Positions 51,997-60,925 of a stretch of DNA of 64,000 nt are shown piece by piece. The notes under the pieces are model-generated. The model had not been told where the DNA came from, did not search any database, and worked only from the letters and a program-made list of their open reading frames with translations. The stretch covers positions 62,001 through 126,000 of the forward strand of contig NZ_WJNH01000005.1 of assembly GCF_009649735.1 (NCBI RefSeq), in the 5' to 3' direction. How positions within the stretch are numbered: the first letter of the stretch is position 1; each line of letters opens with the position of its first letter. The DNA is from Salinibacillus xinjiangensis. Lineage in GTDB: Bacteria > Bacillota > Bacilli > Bacillales > Alkalibacillaceae. A program made the position numbers and the translations under genes.

Positions 51997-54183
51997 CTAT
52001 TGATCCTTCTTCAACTTCGCCAACGCCTCAGCTAGTGCAGGATTGGTGAATTCATCCTTTTGCTGCTTTTTCAAATACTTATTGACATCCCGTTTTGAAG
52101 CTTTGTTTTGTTGTTGCTTCTTTTTGCGTTCATTAAAGGTTGAGAGCTTTTCACGATGACCACAGCTACATGTAAATGTTTGTCCCTCACCTTGACCACG
52201 CAGCTCCATTCTCTTATGGCAGTTCGGACATCTTGCATTTGTTTTTTTAGCAATATTTTTCTTATGCCCACAGGAACGGTCCTGGCAAACGAGCATTTTT
52301 CCTTTTTTCGAGTTAACTTCAAGCATCTGTTTCCCACACTCAGGGCATTTCGAACCGGTAATGTTGTGGTGCTTATATTTAGCATCACTGTTTTTTATTT
52401 CATGGACAACTGATTTGGCATATCCTTTCATATCCTGAATAAAAGCATTTTTGTTTAACTTACCGTCCGCAATAGCCTTCAGCTTTTGTTCCCATTCTGC
52501 CGTTAGTGTTGGAGATTTTAGTTCATCTGGAACAAGATTTAAGAGCTGTTTTCCCTTTGGTGTCATATAAAGGTACTTGCCTTTTTTCTCAATATAAAAG
52601 GTGTTAAACAGCTTTTCAATAATATCAGCTCGAGTAGCAACCGTCCCAAGCCCACCTGTTTGATTGATGGTCTTAACTAGCTGTTTATCCTTTTGCTCCA
52701 TATATTTCACAGGATTCTCCATCGCTTGAAGAAGAGTTCCTTCAGTGAATCGTTCAGGCGGCTTCGTTTCACCTGTTGTTTGTTTCAATTGAATATTGGT
52801 GAATGTATCGCCTTTTTGGATATTCGGTAAAGCTTGGTCCTCTTTATCGTCACTGTCATCCATTTTCTGGTTTTGATAAATTTGCTTCCAGCCTTGTTTT
52901 TTGACGGTTTTTCCTTTAGCTGTGAAGGTTTCATTGCCCATTTTAGCTGTAATCGTTTTTTGCTCATACTCAAATGGAGGAAGAAGTACAGCTAAAAAGC
53001 GTTTCACTACTAAATCATAAATTTTACGTTCCTTGTCATTTAACTCCGATAAATAAACCTTTTGCTCGGTTGGAATGATGGCATGGTGATCGGAGACCTT
53101 TTTATCATCGACAAATCCTTTATTCGCCTTTATGTTCCCTTTTAGAATTGTGGTGGCAAACTTAGCATATTGATCTACACCACAGGCCTTTACCCGCTCT
53201 TTTAAGGTTGGGACAATGTCTGTAGAAAGATAGCGGGAATCAGTTCTTGGATAGGTTAAGACCTTATGCTGCTCATAAAGCTTTTGCATAGTAGACAGCG
53301 TTTCCTTACCTGAAAAACCAAAAATACGGTTCGCGTCACGCTGAAGATCCGTTAAATCATATAACTGGGGAGCAAAGCTTTTTTTATGCTTGTTTTCCAC
53401 TTCTACTATGTTTAAAGGTTTCTTTTTAATTTGTTCAATCGTTTGCTCAGCTTTTTCCTTTGAGAAGGTACGCGAGCTATTTGATTTCTGATCCTGCCAG
53501 GTAAGTGTAAAACCTTTATCAGTATTAGCTTTGATGCCGTAATAGGTTTTCGGTTTAAAATGTTTAATTTCTTCCTCTCTAGCTGCAATCATCGCAAGCG
53601 TAGGAGTCTGAACGCGCCCACTCGAAAGCTGGGCATTAAATTTAGTCGTGAGCGCTCTTGTTGCATTTAACCCTACATACCAGTCTGCTTCTGAACGTGC
53701 AACAGCTGAATCATAAAGGTTTTCAAATTGTTTTCCAGGTTTTAATTTGTTGAAGCCATCCTTAATGGCCTTATCCGTAACAGAGGAAATCCACAATCGT
53801 TTAACTGGTTTCTTTACACGTGCTTTTTCAATAATCCAGCGAGCAACGAGCTCCCCTTCTCGTCCGGCATCTGTTGCAATGACGATGTCCCGTACGTCCT
53901 TACGATTCAATTGATTCTTAACGGTACTAAACTGTTTGCCTGTCTTTTTAATCACTACAAGCTTTAAGTGATTGGGAAGCATCGGTAAGTCTTCCATCTT
54001 CCACTCTTTATATTTATCATCGTACACCTCGGGGTCAGCTAGCGTCACAAGATGACCTAGAGCCCATGTCACAATATATTTTTGACCTTCAAAAAAGCCA
54101 TTTCCTTTTTTATTGCATTTCAATACGCGGGCAATATCTCTTCCCACTGAAGGTTTTTCTGCTAATACAACCGTTTTACTCAT
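51997..54183 (-). CDS. topB: DNA topoisomerase III
   Basis: 728-aa type IA topoisomerase that decatenates DNA. TOPRIM domain with AEKPSVGRDIA and DAGREGELVAR; active Tyr at 311 (LTYPRTDSRYLS). C-terminal zinc-binding cysteines: CPECGKQML, CQDRSCGHK, CPNCHKRM and CSCGHR. Acidic DDKE run at about 450. Normal length for Bacillus TopB. Confidence 0.95.
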   Translation of the reverse strand: MSKTVVLAEKPSVGRDIARVLKCNKKGNGFFEGQKYIVTWALGHLVTLADPEVYDDKYKEWKMEDLPMLPNHLKLVVIKKTGKQFSTVKNQLNRKDVRDIVIATDAGREGELVARWIIEKARVKKPVKRLWISSVTDKAIKDGFNKLKPGKQFENLYDSAVARSEADWYVGLNATRALTTKFNAQLSSGRVQTPTLAMIAAREEEIKHFKPKTYYGIKANTDKGFTLTWQDQKSNSSRTFSKEKAEQTIEQIKKKPLNIVEVENKHKKSFAPQLYDLTDLQRDANRIFGFSGKETLSTMQKLYEQHKVLTYPRTDSRYLSTDIVPTLKERVKACGVDQYAKFATTILKGNIKANKGFVDDKKVSDHHAIIPTEQKVYLSELNDKERKIYDLVVKRFLAVLLPPFEYEQKTITAKMGNETFTAKGKTVKKQGWKQIYQNQKMDDSDDKEDQALPNIQKGDTFTNIQLKQTTGETKPPERFTEGTLLQAMENPVKYMEQKDKQLVKTINQTGGLGTVATRADIIEKLFNTFYIEKKGKYLYMTPKGKQLLNLVPDELKSPTLTAEWEQKLKAIADGKLNKNAFIQDMKGYAKSVVHEIKNSDAKYKHHNITGSKCPECGKQMLEVNSKKGKMLVCQDRSCGHKKNIAKKTNARCPNCHKRMELRGQGEGQTFTCSCGHREKLSTFNERKKKQQQNKASKRDVNKYLKKQQKDEFTNPALAEALAKLKKDQ

Positions 54184-54331
54184 TTAAACAATCCTCTCAA
54201 TGATGCTTTTTCAGTAAACTCTCTCTATATAAGTTTAGCAGTCCCCAGGTTCCCTGTCTATGAAGGGAGATATGAACACTTCAGGTTGATTTGAATATTT
54301 TACTAGGAGAATACCTAGAAGGAGAGATTTT

Positions 54332-55744
54332 ATGCAAATTCATGTCGTGAATAGAGGTGAATCACTCTGGCAAATTGCCCGAACCTATGGGGTAAGTATG
54401 AACCGGATTATACAAGCGAATGAATTAGATCAGCCTAATGTATTGGTCATAGGGCACGCCTTAGTTATCCCTACCCCTTATCCAGAACATATCGTTCAAC
54501 CTGGAGAGTTTATATGGTCGATTGCCAATCAATATGGTACCACAATACAGGCCATTGTAGAAGAAAATCAACTCGCTGATCCTTCGTTGATTCAGCCGGG
54601 GCAAGTGCTAGTAATCCCCGTTAAACTGCATACGGTTCAGGCCGGTGAATCGTTGTGGCAAATTGCTAGCCAATACCAAACGACCATTGATGCCATTGCA
54701 CAGGCAAATCAAATCCAAAATCCAGCTATGATTTTGCCTGGTCAAACATTGCGAATACCGGAACCCCCGAAACCGAATATGGATGTCAATGCTTATAGCA
54801 CCATTATGGGGGAACGCGGGGCTGCGATTGTATCTCGCTTAGGTCAATACTTCACTTATATTAGCTCATTTAGCTATGGATTTAATGAGGATGGAACGCT
54901 TACGAATTTAAATGATCAACCCCTTTTAGCTGCAGCACAGCAGCAAAATGTAGCACCACTTCTTGTCCTCACTAATTTTGAAGGTGGCGAATTCAGCTCA
55001 GATAAGGCAGCCACTTTATTACGGAATGAGAACTTACAGGATTCAGTTCTTACCAATCTTATATCTTTGATGAGAGAAAAGGGCTATACAGGATTGAATA
55101 TTGATTTTGAATATGTTTATCCTGAAGACCGCGAGAATTATAATAACTTCCTTCGAAAAGTGGTTGCCCGATTACACCCTGAAGGATTTACGGTATCAAC
55201 AGCCATTGCTCCAAAGGTAAGAGAAGACCAGGTTGGTTTGCTCTATGAAGCACATGACTACCAAGCACATGGAGAAATAGTCGATTTCGTCGTCATCATG
55301 ACCTATGAGTGGGGGTGGGCTGGTGGAAGACCATGGGCAATTGCCCCAATTAGTGAAGTGAGAAAGGTGCTAGATTATACCGTAACCGCCATCCCAAGAG
55401 AAAAAATCCTAATGGGAGCCCCTCTTTACGGACGTGATTGGAAAATCCCTTGGGTTCAAGGAACAATAGCCCGGTCAGTGAGCCCGAAAGAAGCTGTTCA
55501 ATTAGCGGCCCAATATGGTGTTTCGATTGAGTATGATGAAACCTATCAATCTCCTTATTTCCGTTATGTTGATGAGAGTGGCCAAGAGCATGAGGTATGG
55601 TTTGAGGACGCGAGAAGTATGCAAGTGAAATATAACACGGCGATTGAATACGGTCTACGCGGGGTTAGCTTCTGGGTTCTAGGCTTTACCTTCCCGCAAA
55701 ATTGGACCGTCTTGCGGAATAGCTTTGAGATTAATAAGTTGTAA
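54332..55744 (+). CDS. LysM (x3) plus GH18 glycosylase, spore cortex-lytic SleL/YaaH type
   Basis: 470 aa with three LysM peptidoglycan-binding domains (about 2-46, 52-96, 99-143) and a C-terminal GH18 domain with GLNIDFEYV (D258, E260 catalytic). This is the SleL architecture (N-acetylglucosaminidase of cortex in germination), but with one LysM more than the B. subtilis YaaH I know. No signal peptide, consistent with spore-coat deposition. A CTAGG/CCTAG inverted repeat flanks its leader just upstream of the AAGGAGAG site. Confidence 0.87.
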   Translation: MQIHVVNRGESLWQIARTYGVSMNRIIQANELDQPNVLVIGHALVIPTPYPEHIVQPGEFIWSIANQYGTTIQAIVEENQLADPSLIQPGQVLVIPVKLHTVQAGESLWQIASQYQTTIDAIAQANQIQNPAMILPGQTLRIPEPPKPNMDVNAYSTIMGERGAAIVSRLGQYFTYISSFSYGFNEDGTLTNLNDQPLLAAAQQQNVAPLLVLTNFEGGEFSSDKAATLLRNENLQDSVLTNLISLMREKGYTGLNIDFEYVYPEDRENYNNFLRKVVARLHPEGFTVSTAIAPKVREDQVGLLYEAHDYQAHGEIVDFVVIMTYEWGWAGGRPWAIAPISEVRKVLDYTVTAIPREKILMGAPLYGRDWKIPWVQGTIARSVSPKEAVQLAAQYGVSIEYDETYQSPYFRYVDESGQEHEVWFEDARSMQVKYNTAIEYGLRGVSFWVLGFTFPQNWTVLRNSFEINKL

Positions 55745-55754
55745 AGATTATGAG

Positions 55755-55794
55755 CCTTCCTCTTGTTTTTTGGGGGAGGTTTTTTTCGTGTCTG
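55755..55794 (+). terminator. Terminator after the SleL-like gene
   Basis: CCTTCCTC and GGGGGAGG pair imperfectly around a T-rich loop and are followed by TTTTTTT. Confidence 0.65.
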
Positions 55795-55820
55795 GTGCGA
55801 TTGCGAGGATGGTCTTCGTG

Positions 55821-55989
55821 TTCAGCAAAGTTAGCGTGATATTTAGTTACTTTAATTCATACTTTAGCTAGATTAACGGTAACTTTAGCAAAGCTCTCCT
55901 AAACTATAGCATTTAGGCAGGTCTTCAGCATTTTCTAAAATTCTTTAGCATATCACCCACAATCTTTAGCACACCCACCTCCTTTACAA
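55821..55989 (+). repeat. Degenerate 21-bp array B (nine units)
   Basis: Plus-strand core TTYAGCA starts at 55821, 55842, 55863, 55884, 55905, 55924, 55944, 55965 and 55983 (spacings 21,21,21,21,19,20,21,18). Four are exact TTYAGCA, the rest variants. The base before each core is usually C. Gene-free, between sleL-like and the small exported protein gene. Confidence 0.75.
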
Positions 55990-56070
55990 AATTCCAAAAA
56001 ATACGACAGAATTTGTTTAAAAAGAAAAGCAACGGAAACAATGGTTAAAAAACCCAAAGGAGGAAACATT

Positions 56071-56532
56071 ATGAATAAATTACTCTATTCATTAGGCACC
56101 ATATTATTGGTTATAGCTGCTTGGATCGGGTTTGCTTCCAATGAAGAAAATATCCCATCTATTGATTCCCAAGAACAAGTCAATGAGCCTGAATCTATTG
56201 AGGTACATAGTGATCAAGAAAATACGGAGCTAATTGAAGGCATTGATACCGTGATAACTTCAATTGAGGAGTTACAAAACATAGTCGAGGCAAGTCCAAG
56301 CGATGTGAACCAAATAAATGAAAAGGGAAAAGTACTCGAGACAAATTGGGATGTAATCGAAAAGCAGGTGGAAGAGCTAGATAAAGAAGCATATGTAAAT
56401 ATTGAGAAAAGTCTTTATCCATTAATTGCTGAGGCTAAAAAAGATAATCCAAATGTTGAAAATCTAAAAAGTCTAGCTTCAGACACAACGGAAAAGCTTA
56501 CAGATTTTAAAAATGAAATTTCTTCATCTTAA
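56071..56532 (+). CDS. Small exported/lipid-free membrane-anchored protein, unrecognised
   Basis: 153 aa with an N-terminal hydrophobic segment (KLLYSLGTILLVIAAWIGF), no lipobox, followed by an acidic, helical, probably coiled-coil region (SIEELQNIVEASPSDVNQIN; EKQVEELDKEAYVNIEKSL). I do not recognise a family. Start ATG 56071 with AAAGGAGGAAA upstream. Bounded by array B and a strong terminator. Confidence 0.7.
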   Translation: MNKLLYSLGTILLVIAAWIGFASNEENIPSIDSQEQVNEPESIEVHSDQENTELIEGIDTVITSIEELQNIVEASPSDVNQINEKGKVLETNWDVIEKQVEELDKEAYVNIEKSLYPLIAEAKKDNPNVENLKSLASDTTEKLTDFKNEISSS

Positions 56533-56541
56533 TCATGAACT

Positions 56542-56577
56542 AAAATGACGCGAGGACTCACTCGCGTCATTTTTTTA
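56542..56577 (+). terminator. Terminator after the small exported protein gene
   Basis: AAAATGACGCGA and TCGCGTCATTTT form a 12-bp stem, then TTTTTT. Confidence 0.9.
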
Positions 56578-56600
56578 TCTTTTTTGCCCCTTGAAACTAA

Positions 56601-56750
56601 GTACATTACCTAAGCCTAGCCGGGAAATGGCACAATATTACCAATACCGGGAATACCCCTCTAAAGTTTTACACCATCTATGCACCACCTGAGCATCCAT
56701 TTGGTACCGTTCATCAAACAAAAGCAGATGCTGCTAAACATCACGGGTAA
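56601..56750 (+). pseudogene. Remnant of a cupin-domain gene (3' end, 49 codons)
   Basis: In one frame, 49 codons ending TAA at 56750 read AGKWHNITNTGNTPLKFY then TIYAPPEHPFGTVHQTK, which matches the C-terminal end of cupin-domain proteins (consensus GxWHNxxNTGxxPLKLY-IYAPPxHPxGTVHxTK). The frame has a stop just upstream (56598-56600) and no start or RBS, so the first two-thirds of the gene has been lost. It lies between a terminator and dinB. Confidence 0.7.
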
Positions 56751-56780
56751 AACATGCGACTGTTCTACTTGGACAGTCGC
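56750..56780 (-). terminator. Terminator after dinB
   Basis: GCGACTGT and ACAGTCGC form an 8-bp stem followed on the minus strand by ATGTTTTA. Confidence 0.65.
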
Positions 56781-56792
56781 TTAATTTGATTT

Positions 56793-58043
56793 CTAATCTC
56801 TTTTAAAATCATCTAAAAAGTCTTTCTGAAAACTAGTGGAAACGGAATGATTACCTTCATGTGTTACGCTTTTTTTAAAGACATCCTTCCCATATTTCTC
56901 CGATAAATCATCGACTACCTTATACAAATTTTCATTTTTCGCTTCATTTTCATAGGTAAACAGATCAAGCTGTTTGGTCATCTCTTCCTTCTCGGTTAAT
57001 TGCTGGGCAGTAACGCCAAGTAACCGAATGGCTTTTCCGTTCCAGTTTGAGAAGAAAAGTTCGGAGGCAATATTAAAAATATCCTCGCTAAATTCTACAT
57101 AATCATGTAACTGATGGCTACGCGTTATCGTTTTACGGTCATGGTAGCGAATCATTACTTGAATATTTTCAGAAACGACTGTTTTCCGTTTCATTCTCTC
57201 TGCCACTTTTTCTGATAATGACCTAAGGAGCTTCGTAATTTCCCGTTCATCTGTTGTATCATAGGGCAACGTTTGGGAGTTGCCGATACTTTTAAACAAG
57301 CTAACAGCATCAGGGTCAACGGGACGGGGGTCATAGCCGTTGGCACGATTTTGTAGGCGTTCCCCGTTAATTCCAAGGATACTTTTTAAATGATAAACAT
57401 CGTATTTTGCTAAATCACCAATGGTTTCTATATTTATGTTCCTTAATTTTTCGGCTGTTTTCCCACCAACACCATACATTTCATCAATGGGTAAAGGCCA
57501 CAGCTTCGTGGCTAGCTCCCTTTTTCGTAGAACTGTGATCCCCATTGGTTTTTTCATATCGGATGCCATTTTAGCTAGAAACTTATTCGGGGCAATTCCG
57601 ATACTACAAGGAAGATCAAGTTCATTTTTGATGCGTTTTTGTATATTTTCTGCGATTTCAAATGGGGTTCCTAGATCAGCACATTCCGTTATATCCATAT
57701 ATCCTTCGTCAATGGAGACAGGTTGAATATACGGAGTGACTTCAGCCAGCATTTCAAACATATTTTTCGAGGCTTCCCGATAACGGTCAAAATTGGGCCG
57801 CATGACAATGAGCTCTGGACATAGGTCCTTGGCTTGCCATAAAGGCATCGTCGTTTTAACCCCTTTTGCTCTCGCCTCATAACTACTCGTCACAATAATC
57901 CCTTTACGCACTTCCGGATTGCCTGCAATAGCTAAGGGTTTCCCTTTTAAATCTGGGTTGTAAGCTGCTTCAACGGATGCATAAAAGCTATTCATATCAA
58001 CATGAAATATAATCCGTCCTTTTGTTGGGAATCGACTAGACAT
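56793..58043 (-). CDS. dinB: DNA polymerase IV (Y-family, YqjH type)
   Basis: 416 aa. Catalytic IIFHVDMNSFYASVEAAY and the SIDEGYMDITE motif; HhH GVGGKTAEKLRNINIETIGD; little finger region and beta-clamp-like QLDLFTYE near the C-terminus. Different subgroup from yqjW (UvrX): this is PolY1/YqjH. A weak LexA-like sequence lies 18 bases upstream. Confidence 0.94.
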   Translation of the reverse strand: MSSRFPTKGRIIFHVDMNSFYASVEAAYNPDLKGKPLAIAGNPEVRKGIIVTSSYEARAKGVKTTMPLWQAKDLCPELIVMRPNFDRYREASKNMFEMLAEVTPYIQPVSIDEGYMDITECADLGTPFEIAENIQKRIKNELDLPCSIGIAPNKFLAKMASDMKKPMGITVLRKRELATKLWPLPIDEMYGVGGKTAEKLRNINIETIGDLAKYDVYHLKSILGINGERLQNRANGYDPRPVDPDAVSLFKSIGNSQTLPYDTTDEREITKLLRSLSEKVAERMKRKTVVSENIQVMIRYHDRKTITRSHQLHDYVEFSEDIFNIASELFFSNWNGKAIRLLGVTAQQLTEKEEMTKQLDLFTYENEAKNENLYKVVDDLSEKYGKDVFKKSVTHEGNHSVSTSFQKDFLDDFKRD

Positions 58044-58129
58044 GATAACACCTGCTTAGAGAAACATTTGTTCTTATATTGGTAGTATAACATATTTTTC
58101 TTAGGATACCCTTTTAAGAGTATTCACCA

Positions 58130-58166
58130 GGAAAAAACAAGCATAGGATCCTCAAAATCCTATGCC
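58130..58166 (-). terminator. Terminator after the tripeptidase-like gene
   Basis: GCATAGGAT and ATCCTATGC pair around TTTGAGG, then TTGTTTTTTCC on the minus strand. Confidence 0.85.
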
Positions 58167-58176
58167 TGCCCCAACA

Positions 58177-59301
58177 TTATTTAGCTGTTTCCTCAATAAT
58201 TGCTGCAACCAACTCTGAAACCTTCACCAATTCACTAATTGGCATTTTCTCATCTGTCGTATGAATTTCCTCATAACCAACTGCAAGGTTGACCGTTGGG
58301 ATGCCAAAGCCTGCTATCACGTTGGCGTCACTTCCACCACCGCTCTGCTTTAGCTTACTCGTACGACCAATTTTTTCAGCAGCATTTTTGGCAACCTCGA
58401 CAACTTGGTCACCCTCTTGATGCTTAAAGCCAGGGTACATAACCTTTACTTCGACCTCTGCACTTCCACCTATATCTTTGGCGGTTTGTTCAAAGGCAGT
58501 CTTCATTTTATCAACTTGTGCTTCCATTTTTTCAGGGACTAGGGATCTTGCTTCAGCTAAGATTTCTACGTGATCACATACCACATTGGTGGCTCCTCCA
58601 CCTTCAAAGCGACCAATATTGGCTGTTGTTTCTTCATCAATGCGACCTAATGGCATTTTGGCAATCGCTTTAGCTGCAATGGTAATCGCAGAAACCCCTT
58701 TTTCCGGCGCCACACCTGCGTGAGCTCTTTTCCCTTTAACCGTCGTGAAAATTTTGGCTTGAGTAGGAGCGGCTATTACAATTTCTCCTACTTGACCATC
58801 ACTATCAATGGCATAACCGAATTTGGCATTTACTAGGGATGAATCAAGAGCTTTTGCTCCGACCAACCCAGATTCTTCACCAACGGTAATGACAAATTGA
58901 ATATCTCCATGCTCAACGTTGTTTTCTTGAATCTGACGAATAGCTTCAAACATAGCGGCAAGACCTGCTTTGTCATCCGCACCCAAAACAGTTGTTCCAT
59001 CAGATACGACATAATCATCTTTTATGGATGGCTTAACACCTACACCTGGAGCTACTGTATCCATATGAGAGGTGAAATAAATGGGGTCCACTCCCTCTTT
59101 GTTTCCTTTTAACGTACACACTAGGTTGTTTGCGCCAAAGCCGGTTTTTTCTTTGGCATTGTCCTCTTTCACTTCTAATCCTAAGTCTGTAAACTTTTGC
59201 TTTAAAATGCCTGCAATCTTTTCTTCATGTTTGGTTTCTGAATCGATTTGTACGAGTTCTAAAAATTCGTTCACAATTCGTTCTTGATTGACTGATGTCA
59301 T
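58177..59301 (-). CDS. yqjE: M20 family tripeptidase-like aminopeptidase YqjE
   Basis: 374-aa M20B/PepT-like zinc peptidase. Metal motifs FTSHMDTVAPGVG, VLGADDKAGLAAM, VGEESGLVGAK, and HTTDE region of the C-terminal (GYEEIHTTDEKMP). Similar to B. subtilis YqjE, adjacent to mmdA (73-base gap) as there. Substrate is a di/tripeptide by family. Confidence 0.9.
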   Translation of the reverse strand: MTSVNQERIVNEFLELVQIDSETKHEEKIAGILKQKFTDLGLEVKEDNAKEKTGFGANNLVCTLKGNKEGVDPIYFTSHMDTVAPGVGVKPSIKDDYVVSDGTTVLGADDKAGLAAMFEAIRQIQENNVEHGDIQFVITVGEESGLVGAKALDSSLVNAKFGYAIDSDGQVGEIVIAAPTQAKIFTTVKGKRAHAGVAPEKGVSAITIAAKAIAKMPLGRIDEETTANIGRFEGGGATNVVCDHVEILAEARSLVPEKMEAQVDKMKTAFEQTAKDIGGSAEVEVKVMYPGFKHQEGDQVVEVAKNAAEKIGRTSKLKQSGGGSDANVIAGFGIPTVNLAVGYEEIHTTDEKMPISELVKVSELVAAIIEETAK

Positions 59302-59374
59302 TTTGTGATCCTCCTTATGTAATTCACCCTTATTACGTTAGCGAATATAAGGGTGAAAAGTCAATGGTCATGAC

Positions 59375-60922
59375 TTATAGAGGAATGTTGCCGTGTTTCT
59401 TTTTCGGACGTTCCTCTTTTTTATTTTTCAACATATCTAATGAACGTATGAGTGCTTGTCTTGTTTCTCTTGGATCAATTACATCGTCTACCATGCCAAG
59501 TCCAGCTGCTACATAAGGATTGGCAAATTTCTCACGGTATTCTGTAATTTTTTCCTGACGAGTACTCTCTGGATCTTCACTATCCTTAATATCACGTGCA
59601 AAAATGATATTGGCAGCACCCTCTGGCCCCATTACCGCAATCTCAGCATTTGGCCATGCATAAACCAAATCAGCTCCAATTGATTTACTATTTAAGGCAA
59701 CGTAAGCTCCACCATAGGCCTTACGCGTAATGACAGTAATTTTAGGGACTATAGCTTCGGAATACGCATATAAAATCTTTGCTCCGTGACGAATGATTCC
59801 ACCATGCTCCTGTTTGATTCCCGGGAAAAATCCAGTAACATCTTCAAAAGTAATAATCGGAATATTAAACGCATCACACATCCGAATAAATCTGGATGCC
59901 TTGTCACTGGAATCAATATCCAAGCCGCCAGCCATGTATTTTGGTTGATTACAAACTAAGCCAATAGTCTTCCCTTTGACTCGAGCAAAGCCAACCACAA
60001 TATTTTTCGCAAAATCAGGATGTATCTCAAAGAATGTATCCTTGTCTACGACTTCATTAATAATTGTTCTCACATCGTATGGACGAATCGAATCAAACGG
60101 AATTAAATCCGTCATATCTGGTAAATAATCATCCTGCTCTTCTGACTCCATAACAGGTGGTTGTTCCTCAAAGTTAGATGGCAAATAGCTAATTAACTTC
60201 TTTACATGGTCTAGCGCAGCCTCTTCATTACTAGCCTTCAAATGAGCAACCCCGCTTTTTGAGTTATGAACTGCCGCACCACCTAAATCCTCTGATGAAA
60301 TCTGTTCACCTGTTACGGTTTCAATGACTTTAGGACCTGTAATAAACATTTTGGATGTTTTTTCTACCATAATGACAAAGTCTGTGATGGCGGGTGAATA
60401 AACAGCCCCACCTGCACTAGGTCCCATAATCACAGATATTTGCGGAATCACACCTGAGTAAATTGAATTTCGATAGAACACGTGACCATAGCCATCTAAT
60501 GACGCAACCCCTTCTTGAATCCTCGCGCCACCAGAGTCATTTAGACCGATAAATGGGGTGCCATTTTTAGCTGCCAAGTCCATGACAGCAGCAATTTTTT
60601 TTCCGTGCATTTCGCCTAAAGCCCCACCATATACCGTGAAATCCTGGGCAAATAAATACACATCACGTCCATCTACTTTTCCAAATCCGGTGACCACACC
60701 TTCACCTGGTGCATCCTCACTATTCATACCAAAATCGCTAGAACGATGCTCCATAAAGGGATTCAATTCCACAAATGTTCCTTCATCTAGTAAATATTTT
60801 ATACGTTCTCTAGCGGTCATTTTTCCTTTGTCACGCTGTTTCTGAATCTTATCATCACCGCCGCCTAGTTCAACTTTACGACGTTTATCATAGAGTTCGT
60901 TTATTTTATCAAAGATATCCAA
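59375..60922 (-). CDS. yqjD: Acyl-CoA carboxyltransferase (methylmalonyl/propionyl-CoA) YqjD
   Basis: 515-aa biotin-dependent carboxyltransferase beta subunit with the crotonase-fold halves: LNDSGGARIQEG, VIMGPSAGGAVYSPAITD, and FEDVTGFFPGIKQEHGGIIRHGAK. Starts three bases after the upstream fusion gene, so they are co-transcribed. In propionyl-CoA metabolism it carries a carboxyl between biotin and propionyl/methylmalonyl-CoA; the biotin subunit is not in this window. Confidence 0.92.
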   Translation of the reverse strand: MDIFDKINELYDKRRKVELGGGDDKIQKQRDKGKMTARERIKYLLDEGTFVELNPFMEHRSSDFGMNSEDAPGEGVVTGFGKVDGRDVYLFAQDFTVYGGALGEMHGKKIAAVMDLAAKNGTPFIGLNDSGGARIQEGVASLDGYGHVFYRNSIYSGVIPQISVIMGPSAGGAVYSPAITDFVIMVEKTSKMFITGPKVIETVTGEQISSEDLGGAAVHNSKSGVAHLKASNEEAALDHVKKLISYLPSNFEEQPPVMESEEQDDYLPDMTDLIPFDSIRPYDVRTIINEVVDKDTFFEIHPDFAKNIVVGFARVKGKTIGLVCNQPKYMAGGLDIDSSDKASRFIRMCDAFNIPIITFEDVTGFFPGIKQEHGGIIRHGAKILYAYSEAIVPKITVITRKAYGGAYVALNSKSIGADLVYAWPNAEIAVMGPEGAANIIFARDIKDSEDPESTRQEKITEYREKFANPYVAAGLGMVDDVIDPRETRQALIRSLDMLKNKKEERPKKKHGNIPL

Positions 60923-60925
60923 TGT

